A stretch of DNA of 64,000 nucleotides from Streptomyces kurssanovii (lineage in GTDB: Bacteria; Actinomycetota; Actinomycetes; Streptomycetales; Streptomycetaceae). Positions 16,794-25,698 of this stretch are shown in pieces. The notes below the pieces were generated by a model. That model was given only the letters and a program-made list of their open reading frames with translations. It was not told the origin of the DNA and searched no databases. The DNA is taken from the NCBI RefSeq assembly GCF_014649695.1, contig NZ_BMTN01000009.1, forward strand, positions 1 through 64,000, written 5' to 3'. How positions within the stretch are numbered: position 1 is the first letter of the stretch; each line of letters starts with the position of its first letter. A program made the position numbers and the translations under genes.

Positions 16794-17821
16794 AGCCGAC
16801 CCACGATCTCCTGGTCGTCGGAGGCGGGCCCGCCGGCCTGGCGACCGCGCTGCACGCCGCGCGGGCGGGCTTCGACGTCGTCGTGGCCGAGCCCCGCGGA
16901 GCGCCGATCGACAAGGCGTGCGGCGAGGGACTCATGCCCGGGGCGGTACGGGCGCTGCAGGCGCTGGGTCTGAAGGTCCCCGGCCAGCCGATCGCCGGCA
17001 TCCGTTACGTGCAGGGCACGCACGGGGTCGAGGCCGCGTTCCGGCAGGGGCACGGCCTCGGCGTGCGCCGTACCAGCCTCCATCTGGCCCTCCATACGGC
17101 GGTCGTCGACGAGGGAGTGCCCGTGCTGCCCCTCCGGGTCAAAGGCGTGTGCCAGGACGCCACGGGTGTCACCGAGTGCGGCACCGGTCTCCGCGCCAGA
17201 TGGCTGGTCGCAGCGGACGGACTCCACTCGCCGGTGAGGCGGTCGCTCGGACTCGTGACCACCAGCCGTGGCACCCCCCGGTACGGACTGCGCCGGCACT
17301 ACGCGGTGCCGTCCCGGTCCCCGTACGTCGAGGTCCACTGGGGCCGGCACGGGGAGGCCTATGTGACACCGCTCGGTCCCCGGCTCGTGGGCGTTGCCCT
17401 GCTGACCTCTCGGCGCTCGCCGTTCGGCACACAGCTGGCCGACTTCCCCGAACTGGCGGCCCGGTTCCATGCCGGGGCGGCCGTGACGGATGTGCGTGGC
17501 GCGGGCCCGCTGCGGCAGACGGCCGGTACTCGCGTCCACGGGCGCGTGCTGCTGGTGGGCGACGCCGCCGGATACATCGACGCGATCACCGGAGAAGGCC
17601 TCTCGCTGGCCCTCACGGGCGCCGAAGTGCTGGTCGATCATCTGCGACGCGGGACGCCCGCCGCCTATGAGTCCGCCTGGAAGGCCGCCACCCGGCGACA
17701 CCGGATTCTGACCGACTGCCTCGTACGGGCCCGGCAGCAGCCCCTGCTGGCCCGGCTGATCGTTCCCACTGCCCGGAGACTGCCCCGCGTGTTCACCGCC
17801 GCGGTGAACGCCCTCGCCTGA
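16790..17821 (+). CDS. FAD-dependent oxidoreductase/monooxygenase of the PKS operon
   Basis: A 343-residue flavoprotein of the geranylgeranyl-reductase / aromatic-hydroxylase group. It has the GxGxxG dinucleotide motif VVGGGPAGLATAL at the N-terminus, ACGEGLMP (about residue 43), VAADGLHSPVRR in the middle and LLVGDAAGYIDAITGEGLSLAL near residue 258. In srs-type operons the equivalent enzyme hydroxylates the methylated phenolic lipid to a quinone; a reductase acting on a prenyl chain is the main alternative, given the neighbouring UbiA gene. The start overlaps the methyltransferase stop. Its 3' end overlaps the convergent phosphatase gene by 29 bp. Confidence 0.85.
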   Translation: MKPTHDLLVVGGGPAGLATALHAARAGFDVVVAEPRGAPIDKACGEGLMPGAVRALQALGLKVPGQPIAGIRYVQGTHGVEAAFRQGHGLGVRRTSLHLALHTAVVDEGVPVLPLRVKGVCQDATGVTECGTGLRARWLVAADGLHSPVRRSLGLVTTSRGTPRYGLRRHYAVPSRSPYVEVHWGRHGEAYVTPLGPRLVGVALLTSRRSPFGTQLADFPELAARFHAGAAVTDVRGAGPLRQTAGTRVHGRVLLVGDAAGYIDAITGEGLSLALTGAEVLVDHLRRGTPAAYESAWKAATRRHRILTDCLVRARQQPLLARLIVPTARRLPRVFTAAVNALA

Positions 17822-19901
17822 CCGGGACTCCCGCCCCGGCGTCGTCCTGCCTGTGCTGCGGCCGCGCCATCAGCACCGCCACGTCGTCCTGCGGGCGTGC
17901 GGGCAGCAGTTGCCGCAGGACGCCGTCACAGAGCTCCTCCAGCGGCTGCTGATCATGGTCCCGAAGGGCGTGGGCGAGCTGGCCGAGGCCCTGGTCGAGG
18001 TCCCGGCCGCGGGCCTCGATCAGGCCGTCGGTGTACAGGACCAACAGGCTGCCGGGAGGCAGCCGGACCTGTTCGGCCCGGAAGTCCTGCCCTCCCGTCC
18101 CCAGCGGAGTGCCCGATGGGCCGTCCAGGAAGGTGATCGCTCCGCCGGGCGACGCGACGGCCGGCGGAGGGTGGCCGGCTCTGGCGATCAGGCATCCACC
18201 GGACACGGGATCGTGGACGGCGTAGACGCAGGTCGCCATCTCGTCCTGTCCCATGTCGGCCACCACGGCGTCGAGCGAGCGGAGCACCTGCGCGGGTGGG
18301 ATGTCACTCCGGGCGAGCGTCCGCACCGCTGTGCGCAGCTGTCCCATGACGGCCGCGGCGTGGATGCCGTGGCCCATGACGTCGCCGATGACCAGTCCGG
18401 TTCTGCCCTGGGGGAGCGTGATGACGTCGAACCAGTCGCCGCCGACATCGTGTTCGCTGGCCGGCAGGTAGCGGCCGGTGAGCTCGAGGCCGCTGACCGT
18501 GGGGAGTTCGCTGTTCGTCAGGCTGCGCTGCAAAGTGAGGGCCGCCGCGCGCTGGCGGGTGTACATGAGCGCGTTGTCGATGTTCAGAGCCGCTCGTGCG
18601 ACGAGCTCGTCGATGAGCACGCAGTCCTGCTCGTCGAAGGGCTCGTGGGTCCTGAGCCGCGTCACCACGACGGCTCCGAGCACCTTGCCCCGCGCGACCA
18701 GGGGGATCAGCCGCGCCGAGCCGAGGGTCTTGAGGTACGCGCGCAGGTCGTCGGCCCGGGGATCGGTGATCAACGCCGGGACGTCGGAGCGGTACAGATC
18801 GGTCGGACGCCCGTCCGCGATGACCCGTTCGTACAGGGAACCGTGCGGGATCCGGGACATCGTGCCGGGCACGAGCTTCGCCGTAGGGGCGGACGGATCG
18901 GGGAAGGCGGCGGCCATCCGGCGGACCACACCGTGCGTGGACGCCGCGGACTCGTCCGGGTCGATGAGCTCCTCGAGGAGCTGTACATCGGCCGAGTCGG
19001 CGAGCTGCGGCACCAGCACCTGCACCACCTCCTCGGCGGTCTGCCGCAGGTCCAAGGTGGTGCCGATACGGGTACCGGCCTCCGCGAGCAGGGCGAAGCG
19101 GCGCCGCGCGCGCTCGGCCTCGATCTCGGCCTGCTGCCCCTCGGTGATGTCGATGAGGGAGGCGATCAGTCCCAGGGTCCGGCCGGAGCCGTCGACCAGC
19201 GGAGCGTACGAGCAGGACCAGGTCCGCTCCCGGTCCGGGTCGGCGGCGGTCCGGCCCGTACGGCGGATGTCGACGACCGCGGTGCCCCGGTCCAGTACCT
19301 CGCGCATGGTCGATTCGAGCGCCGCGGCATTGACGCCTGGCACCACTTCCGTCAGCCGTTTGCCCAGATGCTCGGCGGCGGGGACACCGTTCATCCGGGC
19401 CAGGGCGTCGTTGACGCGCAGGAAACGCAGATCGGTGCCAAGGGTGGCCAGGCCGATGGGCGACTGGGTGAAGAGGCTCTCCAGTGCCGCCAGCGATTCC
19501 CGCATACGCAGCACTTGCGAGGTCTCCACGGCGATCAGGAGGGCTCCCGCCCGTCCCTGCGCGTCGGCGGCCGGGACGATCCACATCTCCATGGTCACCC
19601 GGTGGCCGTCACGGTGGCGCACGGAAAGGGTCCCGACCACGGTCTCCCCGGCGTGGACGCGCCGCGTCAGCTGATCAGCCAGTGGCGCGTTGCCCTCCGG
19701 GACCAGCAAGGCGGATGCGGGGCGGTCGAGAATGTCCTCGGTCCGGTGCCCGAGCAGGTCCTGGGCGGCCAGGGACCACTCCACGACGCGTCCGTCCGCG
19801 TCCTCTCTCCAGAGCGCGATCGGCAGCAGCTCGCGGAGTACGCCCGCGTATCCGACAGCGCCTACGGGCGGCGCCTGGCCCGCCGGCCGGTGAGCGTCCA
19901 A
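17793..19901 (-). CDS. PAS-PAS-GAF-SpoIIE (PP2C-type) serine phosphatase
   Basis: A 702-residue cytoplasmic signalling protein. Two PAS domains (about 20-135 and 140-260), a GAF domain (about 270-440) and a C-terminal SpoIIE/PP2C phosphatase domain (about 460-680) with GGDWFDVI, GDVMGHGIHAAAVM and LVLYTDGLIEARG, the metal-binding aspartate regions. Such proteins dephosphorylate anti-sigma-factor antagonists. No kinase or STAS partner is adjacent; a STAS-like protein lies at 41695-42042 and a second SpoIIE phosphatase at 46464-47711. The start is a TTG with TGAGG about 7 bases upstream. A near-palindromic motif shared with 26468-26491 lies 12-35 bases before the start. Confidence 0.9.
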   Translation of the reverse strand: MDAHRPAGQAPPVGAVGYAGVLRELLPIALWREDADGRVVEWSLAAQDLLGHRTEDILDRPASALLVPEGNAPLADQLTRRVHAGETVVGTLSVRHRDGHRVTMEMWIVPAADAQGRAGALLIAVETSQVLRMRESLAALESLFTQSPIGLATLGTDLRFLRVNDALARMNGVPAAEHLGKRLTEVVPGVNAAALESTMREVLDRGTAVVDIRRTGRTAADPDRERTWSCSYAPLVDGSGRTLGLIASLIDITEGQQAEIEAERARRRFALLAEAGTRIGTTLDLRQTAEEVVQVLVPQLADSADVQLLEELIDPDESAASTHGVVRRMAAAFPDPSAPTAKLVPGTMSRIPHGSLYERVIADGRPTDLYRSDVPALITDPRADDLRAYLKTLGSARLIPLVARGKVLGAVVVTRLRTHEPFDEQDCVLIDELVARAALNIDNALMYTRQRAAALTLQRSLTNSELPTVSGLELTGRYLPASEHDVGGDWFDVITLPQGRTGLVIGDVMGHGIHAAAVMGQLRTAVRTLARSDIPPAQVLRSLDAVVADMGQDEMATCVYAVHDPVSGGCLIARAGHPPPAVASPGGAITFLDGPSGTPLGTGGQDFRAEQVRLPPGSLLVLYTDGLIEARGRDLDQGLGQLAHALRDHDQQPLEELCDGVLRQLLPARPQDDVAVLMARPQHRQDDAGAGVPVRRGRSPRR

Positions 19902-19912
19902 TATCAGGCCTC

Positions 19913-19936
19913 ACTACAAATGGATCATTTAATACC
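19913..19936. promoter_or_regulatory. Near-palindromic AT-rich motif, copy 1
   Basis: ACTACAAAT (19913-19921) followed after four bases by CATTTA (19926-19931), with the perfect core AAATG-GAT-CATTT. It is immediately upstream of the ribosome site of the phosphatase gene. An inverted relative is at 26468-26491 (18 of 24 positions identical when aligned). The decamer TAGCCGAGAC also occurs next to both copies (19946-19955 and 26459-26468). It is a regulator-binding site or an element end. Confidence 0.5.
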
Positions 19937-20016
19937 AAATCACCCTAGCCGAGACTCCGTGGCCGGGCCCGGCACGGCCACCGGCCCCGACACGGTCCCC
20001 CGCCGGATCCGCACCC

Positions 20017-21534
20017 CTATTCAGGCAGGGCTTCGGGGTTCCGCGCCGCGGCGCCGTCGCGGCCCTTCGGTGCCGGCTTCGTGTGGATGTACAGCTGCCG
20101 GCGGTCCTCCACCTCGATGTGCCGGGGCAGCGGCAGCTCGAAGCGCACCGCGCGGCCGTGGTCCGCCATCTGCCTCGCGGGGTTGTAGACCCGGTTGAAG
20201 CGCCACAGCATCCGGGCGAAATTCGTCTGGCCGCGCGCAAGGTTGGCCGCCAGGACGCGGGCCGCGCCGAACGCGGTCCGCAGGCCGAGGTGCTTGCGGT
20301 TGATCACCGACTGGGTGCGCACCAGCTCGCGGTAGAACTCGTCCAGGGGCAGCGTCGTCGGCACGACCGCGTGCTGGATGTCGAAGAGCCGGTAGTCGCG
20401 GGTCGTCAGCTTCCGAGCCTCGGTGTGCCAGATCTCCGTTCCCGGATACGGAGTCATCACGGTGAGGTGGACGATCTCCGGCACCGAAAGAGCGAATTCC
20501 CGGACGATCCTGAATCTTTCCCGGTCCCAGGCGGGGTCGACGATCAGATTGATGGCCACGGTGATACCGAGCTTCCGCGCCGTCTCGAGGGCGTGGAAGT
20601 TCTCATCAGGGCTGATGCGCTTCCGGTAGAGGTCGAGCCCTTCGGCGTCGATCGCCTCCATACCGAGGAACATGTATTTCAGGCCGAGCCGCGACCAGCG
20701 CTCGAAGATCTCCCTGTTGCGCAGCAGGACATCGGCACGGGTCTCGAGGTAATAGCTTTTGCGGATGCGGCGGCGTTCCAGCTCCGCGGCGATTCCGTCG
20801 CCATGTTCCGGACGGATGAAAGCGACGTCGTCGACGATGAAGACGTTCCGCTCCCGGATGCTCGCCATTTCCTCCGCCGCGACCTGCGGGGAAGCCTTGC
20901 GGTAACTGCGGCCGTAGAAGGTCCAGGCGGAGCAGAACGAGCAGTCCCAGGGGCAGCCGCGAGTGAATTCGATCGAGGCGCAGGGGTCGAGTTCGCCGAT
21001 GAAGTAGCGGCGGCGGTGCCGCAGGAGATCGCGGGCCGGACGAGGCGAATCGATGCTGTGCAGCATGGTGGGCGCCGGGCCCCGGCCCTCCAGGGTGACC
21101 GCCCCGGGCACGGAGGACAGGCCGCCGTCGCGGGCGGCATCGAGAAGCGGCCCGATCGCCGCCTCCCCCTCGCCGCGGGCCACCGCGTCCACGGCGCCGT
21201 CGGCCTGCTCCAGGACGTCGTCGGCGACGAACGACACGCTGTGCCCGCCGAAGAAGACGAAGACGCCGGGCAGCCTGCGCTTGGCGGCCTGGGCGATCTC
21301 GATCGCCTCGGGAATGTTCGCCAGATAATTGAGTGAGACGCCGATGGCCTCGGGCCGGAAGGATTCCATCAGACGCATCAGCGCCGTATGCGACTCGGTC
21401 TGCAGGTCGATCACCTGCACCTCATGACCCGATTCCCGTGCGGCACCCGCAACACGCTCGAGACCCAGCGGCTCCAGGCGCAGGAAGATCTCCGAATACA
21501 TGAGCGCACTCGGATGAATCAACAGCAGCCGCAT
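20017..21534 (-). CDS. B12-binding radical SAM protein, HpnR-like
   Basis: A 505-residue enzyme with an N-terminal cobalamin-binding domain (about 1-135) and a radical SAM core with the cluster motif CPWDCSFC (Cys194, Cys198, Cys201). The opening RLLLIHPSALMYSEIFLRLE and the middle are much like hopanoid C-3 methylase HpnR, which methylates the A ring of hopanoids using methylcobalamin and SAM; I assign this from memory of the family. The start at 21534 has a perfect GGAGG 5-6 bases upstream; a longer frame to 21738 is rejected. No squalene-hopene genes lie in this window, so the substrate could be another lipid. The final 20 residues are Lys/Arg/Ala-rich. Confidence 0.75.
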   Translation of the reverse strand: MRLLLIHPSALMYSEIFLRLEPLGLERVAGAARESGHEVQVIDLQTESHTALMRLMESFRPEAIGVSLNYLANIPEAIEIAQAAKRRLPGVFVFFGGHSVSFVADDVLEQADGAVDAVARGEGEAAIGPLLDAARDGGLSSVPGAVTLEGRGPAPTMLHSIDSPRPARDLLRHRRRYFIGELDPCASIEFTRGCPWDCSFCSAWTFYGRSYRKASPQVAAEEMASIRERNVFIVDDVAFIRPEHGDGIAAELERRRIRKSYYLETRADVLLRNREIFERWSRLGLKYMFLGMEAIDAEGLDLYRKRISPDENFHALETARKLGITVAINLIVDPAWDRERFRIVREFALSVPEIVHLTVMTPYPGTEIWHTEARKLTTRDYRLFDIQHAVVPTTLPLDEFYRELVRTQSVINRKHLGLRTAFGAARVLAANLARGQTNFARMLWRFNRVYNPARQMADHGRAVRFELPLPRHIEVEDRRQLYIHTKPAPKGRDGAAARNPEALPE

Positions 21535-21801
21535 GCCGGCCTCCAACTCGTAGAAGAGGAAAACCCACACCCTTGCGCGAGCACTCCGGGCCTGTCGGTC
21601 ACCCTCGTGGCCGCGCCGCGGAGTGCGAGACGGTGGCATGAGATGTCGGCAAGCAAACACCTCGTCACATCCCAGTCGCGGGACCTGACGGAGGAGAGCG
21701 TCTTTCGTGTCTCGTTTCCGACTCGCATGGCGGCACACCGGGGAGGAGCGCGGCCGGCGGCGTCCACGTCACGGGTGTCCGCGCGTGGGGCCCGGCGGCC
21801 G

Positions 21802-22405
21802 TCAGGTCCTGCCCCTGAGCTGTGGCCGAGGCCTCCTGGACAGCCGACAGCCGACAGCCGACAGCCGACAGCCGACAGCCGACAGCCCAGGCCATGGCGA
21901 CGGCTTACAGAGGCGCCCTGAGCGGGACGCGGACGAGGACTTCCTTCCCCCCGCTGCCGACGCCGGAAACGAGCCCGCTGCCCACCCAAGCGGCCGTGGG
22001 GCCAAGAAGACGGCGCCGATCGCCAGGACGGCCACGGCTGTCGCCACGCTCGCCTCGTACTCCAGTTCCATCAGACGGGTCCAGGTGCCCCCGCCTACGT
22101 CCACCCGCGCGTCGGGGACGAGGCCGTCCTGGACCGTCTGAATAGGTCCGGACGGCCTCGCAGAGCTCGGACGAGGCGTCGCCGTCACCGAGCGGCGGGA
22201 GTGTGTCCGGTGATGTCCCGCCGGACGGCAGTCCCACCGCAGCGAGGAGTTCGGCGACCTGCTGCTGATCGGAGGCGCGGTCGGGGCACTGGGTGCCCTC
22301 GTGCGTCAGGTCCCACCGCTTCTCGTAGCCGCCAAGGCACGGCCGTTCCTTCCCGGCTTCTCGCCTCGTCGGCCGGCTCCGCCGAGGACGGACGGTGTCA
22401 GGCAT
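21802..22405 (-). pseudogene. Frameshifted hypothetical gene with peptidoglycan-binding-like segment
   Basis: Read from the ATG at 22405, the protein runs to SSELCEAVRTYS and then breaks down. If one base is removed near 22143, the text becomes AVRTFQTVQDGLVPDARVDVGGGTW, which resembles a PG-binding repeat (FQ...G...PDGRVDxGGxTW), and continues into a hydrophobic segment (ATAVAVLAIGAVFLA). This strongly suggests a single-base insertion. Its ATG overlaps the stop of the nuclease-like gene (ATGCCTGA), so it was once coupled to it. The 3' end runs through the GACAGCC tandem repeat. The stretch 21535-21801 upstream of the radical SAM gene holds no gene I can support. Confidence 0.45.
21839..21887. 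repeat. Seven tandem copies of GACAGCC
   Basis: The 7-base unit GACAGCC is repeated exactly seven times without interruption. Seven bases is not a multiple of three, so each copy gained or lost would shift any reading frame across it. It lies in the 3' part of the frameshifted gene and about 300 bp upstream of the radical SAM start. Confidence 0.95.
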
Positions 22406-23261
22406 CCTCGAAGAGCAGGTCCTCGGGCGGATGCGTCATCCTCAGGGTCTGGCCGTTCGTGGCCTCCACGACACGGTGCAGCCCCCGGCACCGCTCGCCC
22501 GTGGACAGGACGGAGAAGCGGTCCCCCACGCCGGCCAGAAAGGCCGGGAAGCACGCCAGAGGCATGGTCCCGAGCTGGAGGTAGTCCACCAGCCTGCGGA
22601 ACAGCTTGGGGAGAAGCACGACATCGTCCGTGAGCGACGCCAGACCGGTGATCTTCGCCCCGGTCGTGGTGACATCACTCGGCCACAGGCCCCGTCCCGC
22701 GTCCCGGGCCTCCTTGACCGCACCGGCCATCTCCGCCCGCAGACTGGTGAACAGGCTGCGGTAGAACGTCGGGTACACCAGGCCCGTCGTGACCAGATGG
22801 TGGTTGACCGTCGTCCTCAGCACAGTGGTGTCGACGTCGATCTCCAGGCCACTGGTCCCCGGAGGTGCGCCCCGCCCTGCCAGGGCGATGCAGCGGCCGT
22901 GGACATCGGAACCGCGGGTGAGTACGAACCCGGGGACCGTGTCCGGGGTGGTGGCGGTCACAGTCTCGTCCGGGCGGCGCTGGACATCGGTGAAACCGAG
23001 CCACCCCAACAGCTCGTCGCGTGCGGCGTGGGCGAACTGCAGCGGCTGGTGGACACGGTTCGCGCCGTAGTGCGTCTCGAGCGCGTCCACCGCGTCGAGC
23101 CGCAGCTTCGCGCGCCCCACCACGCTGTGCTCGACGGCGCGGCCCAGCCCACCGCCGACGAGGCTCCACTCCGAGGGGTCGTCGGCCGTGAAATGGACCG
23201 TGTCCCCGTCGGGTTGCGAGCCTTTGACGTCGTAGAAGCCCTTGATGAGCAACATGGGCAT
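22398..23261 (-). CDS. Staphylococcal-nuclease-like domain protein
   Basis: A 287-residue protein. The N-terminal half reads LIKGFYDVKG..PDGDTVHF (about residues 5-25), then RAKLRLDAVDALETHYG and HAARDELL, which matches the thermonuclease (SNase) core: a DGDT motif followed by the RLxxxDAxE block. The second half (FPAFLAGVGDRFSVL, EDLLFEDA) has no known domain. There is no signal peptide. GGAGGTG precedes the ATG by 5 bases. The downstream frameshifted gene overlaps its stop by eight bases. Nuclease activity is inferred; the canonical catalytic Arg residues cannot be verified by eye. Confidence 0.65.
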   Translation of the reverse strand: MPMLLIKGFYDVKGSQPDGDTVHFTADDPSEWSLVGGGLGRAVEHSVVGRAKLRLDAVDALETHYGANRVHQPLQFAHAARDELLGWLGFTDVQRRPDETVTATTPDTVPGFVLTRGSDVHGRCIALAGRGAPPGTSGLEIDVDTTVLRTTVNHHLVTTGLVYPTFYRSLFTSLRAEMAGAVKEARDAGRGLWPSDVTTTGAKITGLASLTDDVVLLPKLFRRLVDYLQLGTMPLACFPAFLAGVGDRFSVLSTGERCRGLHRVVEATNGQTLRMTHPPEDLLFEDA

Positions 23262-23409
23262 GGCGACACCTCCGCGGATTCGACGGCGCGTGGCTGCGTG
23301 GCCTCCACGTCGGTGCCGGTGCCGGTGCCCGGCTGCCCACCGAGTACGGAGGACGGTCGATGCAGCCGCCGCCTCACTCGCAGGCTACGGACCTGCTGTC
23401 AGCCCGGCG

Positions 23410-24258
23410 TCATCCTGCCGTCACCGGCCCTGAATCCGGCAGCGGTCGGTTCGCGTGCGGGTGCAGGCGGTCGGTGAGGAAGGCGAGGATCTCGTCGCGG
23501 GCCCGTACCGTCGGGTGGCCGGCCTCGTCGACGAGATGCGCGGTGACGACGCTGTGCGGGGTGCCGACCAGATCGGCGAAGAAGGGCGGCGGGTTCGGGT
23601 TGGCGGCGTTGTCGGGCAGGACGCGCCCGTCGAAGGCGTCGCCGAGCAGCGACCGGTAGGCGGCGAAGCGCTGTCCCGTGCACCAGCGGTCGCCCTCGAA
23701 GCGGTAGGCGAGGACGGTGAGTCCGTCGCGGTCGAGCCGGTCGCGCACCGCGTGCGCGTCCGCCTCGTCGAGTTCGAGTCCGCCGGGGTCGTCGAGCGGC
23801 AGCGACGGGTGGTTGACCACCGGGGCGATCACCGCCGGCTCCAGGGCCATGGTGAGGGCGAAGTTGCCGGTGAAGCACAGGCCGATCGCGCCCACGCCGT
23901 GCCCGCCGCACGTGGTGTGGGCCTGGCGCGCCAGGCCGCGCAGCCAGGTTGTCACCGGGCTGGTGCCGCCCCCGGCGAACGCGCGGAACTCGGCGCTGAC
24001 ACAGGCGCGGCGGACGACCTCCCGGCCGCCCTCGACCGTGGGAAAGGCGCCGTCCGTCCCGAACAGGGAGGGCACGTGGACGGTGAAGCCCGCGTCCCGC
24101 ACCCAGCGCGCGAGCCGCAGGACGTCGGGACTGATGCCCGGCATCTCGGGCAGCACCACGACCGCGGGCCCGGCCCCGGCCACGTACACCGTCTTCTCCA
24201 CCCCCTCCACGGCCACGGTCCGGCGGATGAAGTCAGTGATCGGATCGTCGTCGCTCAT
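23410..24258 (-). CDS. Dienelactone hydrolase family protein
   Basis: A 282-residue alpha/beta hydrolase. The nucleophile elbow GVGAIGLCFTGNFAL carries a Cys in the position used by dienelactone hydrolases, and HLVDEAGHP near the C-terminus is a candidate for the catalytic His. The ATG at 24258 is used because the upstream extension to 24333 is Trp/Arg/Pro-rich filler. It is divergent from the GlxA-type regulator at 24394 with 135 bp between starts, so that regulator probably controls it. The substrate is unknown. Confidence 0.85.
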   Translation of the reverse strand: MSDDDPITDFIRRTVAVEGVEKTVYVAGAGPAVVVLPEMPGISPDVLRLARWVRDAGFTVHVPSLFGTDGAFPTVEGGREVVRRACVSAEFRAFAGGGTSPVTTWLRGLARQAHTTCGGHGVGAIGLCFTGNFALTMALEPAVIAPVVNHPSLPLDDPGGLELDEADAHAVRDRLDRDGLTVLAYRFEGDRWCTGQRFAAYRSLLGDAFDGRVLPDNAANPNPPPFFADLVGTPHSVVTAHLVDEAGHPTVRARDEILAFLTDRLHPHANRPLPDSGPVTAG

Positions 24259-24393
24259 GGGGCCAGCCTGCTCCCGGGGCCGGCCGCCGGGTGAGGGGCG
24301 GGATCGCCAAGGCCAGGGGTAATCTCGCCACACGCGAGGGAGGCGAGCGGTACGCGGCCGGCCCGGGGCCGGGACACCAGGAGGTAGGGAGCG

Positions 24394-25440
24394 ATGATGG
24401 AGGCGACGCGGCCGGCACAGGACAGTGCGGGGCCGGGTGCCGGGCCGGGTGCACTACGGGTCGGGGTCCTGGCGTACCCGGACTGCTTCGCGTCCGAAGT
24501 GTTCGGCGTCCCTGACCTGTTGACGATGGCCGGGCATGTCGCCGGACCGAACGCACCCGGCTACCAGGTGTCGGTCGTCTCGTCCCGCCGGCGGGTCACC
24601 GCCTCGGGTGGCGCGAGCCTGGACGTACGTCCCTTGCGCGAGGTCGACGTCCTGGTGGTCCCCGGCTTCGAACTGCGCCCCGACGCGGACCTCGACGCGC
24701 GGCTCGCCCCGCTCGCCCCCGAGATCGCTGCGATCCGCGCGCAGGCCGCCGTCGGCACCGCCGTCGTCTCCCTCTGCGTCGGCGCGTTCCTGCTCGCCGA
24801 GGCCGGGCTCCTCGACCGGCGCCGGGCCACGACCTCCTGGCTGCACGCCGGCGAACTGGCCACACGCTACCCGGACGTGGACGTGCGGCCCGAGCGCCTG
24901 GTCGTCACCGACACGGGGGTGACGACCACGGCCGCCTTCAGCGCCATGTACGACTTCGCGCTGGACCTGATCCGCCGGCACCACGGCGCCCGGGTGGCCC
25001 GCACCACCGCACGGTTGGCGCTCGTCGACGACGCGAGGACCTCCCAGACCCCGTACGTCGACCCGCGGCTCCTCCCGCAGCCCGGCCGGGAGTTCTCCCA
25101 GCAGGTCATGCGGCGGCTCGACCAGGACCTCACCGAGCGGTACGACCTCGCCGCGCTCGCGGACGCCTTCGGAGTCAGCACCCGCACCCTGCTGCGCCGC
25201 TTCGCCGAAGAGACCGGACGCAGCCCGCTGGCCCATCTGCAGGCCTCCCGGGTCCGCCGTGCCCGCCATCTTCTGGAGACCACCGACCGCACCGTCGCCG
25301 CAGTCGCCACGGCAGTCGGCTACGAGGACCCCGGTACCTTCGCCGCCCTCTTCGCCCGCCACACCGGCCATCGCCCCAGCGTCTACCGGGCTGCCTTCCG
25401 CCGCGCGGCCCGGGCGTACGCCCCGGACGGCGGCGCCTAG
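24394..25440 (+). CDS. GlxA family (DJ-1/PfpI + AraC HTH) transcriptional regulator
   Basis: A 348-residue regulator with an amidotransferase-like DJ-1/PfpI domain (about 20-215, including TAVVSLCVGAFLLAEAG with the conserved Cys region) and a C-terminal AraC/XylS double helix-turn-helix (about 245-335: LADAFGVSTRTLLRRF and VATAVGYEDPGTFAALF). GGAGG lies 7-9 bases before the start. The divergent dienelactone hydrolase is its probable target. The effector is unknown. Confidence 0.9.
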   Translation: MMEATRPAQDSAGPGAGPGALRVGVLAYPDCFASEVFGVPDLLTMAGHVAGPNAPGYQVSVVSSRRRVTASGGASLDVRPLREVDVLVVPGFELRPDADLDARLAPLAPEIAAIRAQAAVGTAVVSLCVGAFLLAEAGLLDRRRATTSWLHAGELATRYPDVDVRPERLVVTDTGVTTTAAFSAMYDFALDLIRRHHGARVARTTARLALVDDARTSQTPYVDPRLLPQPGREFSQQVMRRLDQDLTERYDLAALADAFGVSTRTLLRRFAEETGRSPLAHLQASRVRRARHLLETTDRTVAAVATAVGYEDPGTFAALFARHTGHRPSVYRAAFRRAARAYAPDGGA

Positions 25441-25698
25441 AGGAGCACGCCCTCCCGCTGGAGAACGCCCGGGCCCAGACGGTGTACGCGATGCCCGGCG
25501 CCGTCGACCGCCTGCTCATCCTCAAGGCGGAACCCCGCCCAAGGACGGGGCACCGTGCTGTTTCTCCGAGAGGCCATCGGATACTGACCCGGCCCGAAGC
25601 CCGTTCGACTCACGGGCTCAGCGCCAGTCATTGATGGCGGCGATCCGGACGGTTGCTTCACAGCGGACTTCATCGCCCTCCGGCCGAACCGCCGACCG
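25441..25698. other. Gene-free spacer with two small hairpins
   Basis: Between the GlxA regulator and the convergent HTH-like gene. It contains a short CCCCG/CGGGG stem-loop (about 25542-25559) and a 7-bp stem AGCCCGT/ACGGGCT (about 25600-25620), either of which may serve as a terminator for one of the two genes. No supported protein or RNA gene was found. Confidence 0.4.

Noticed and set aside
17853-20198. A 781-codon open frame on the plus strand opposite the SpoIIE phosphatase
   Set aside because: Mirror-image codon-position shadow of the real gene; no domains, and the minus-strand frame has PAS, GAF and SpoIIE motifs.
21707-22141. Plus-strand frame encoding DSRQPTA repeats
   Set aside because: Product of the GACAGCC tandem repeat read as protein; no start context or homology.
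25540-25625. IS200/IS605-type omega-RNA end
   Set aside because: The CCCCG/CGGGG and AGCCCGT/ACGGGCT hairpins look similar in style, but no TnpB or TnpA text is nearby.
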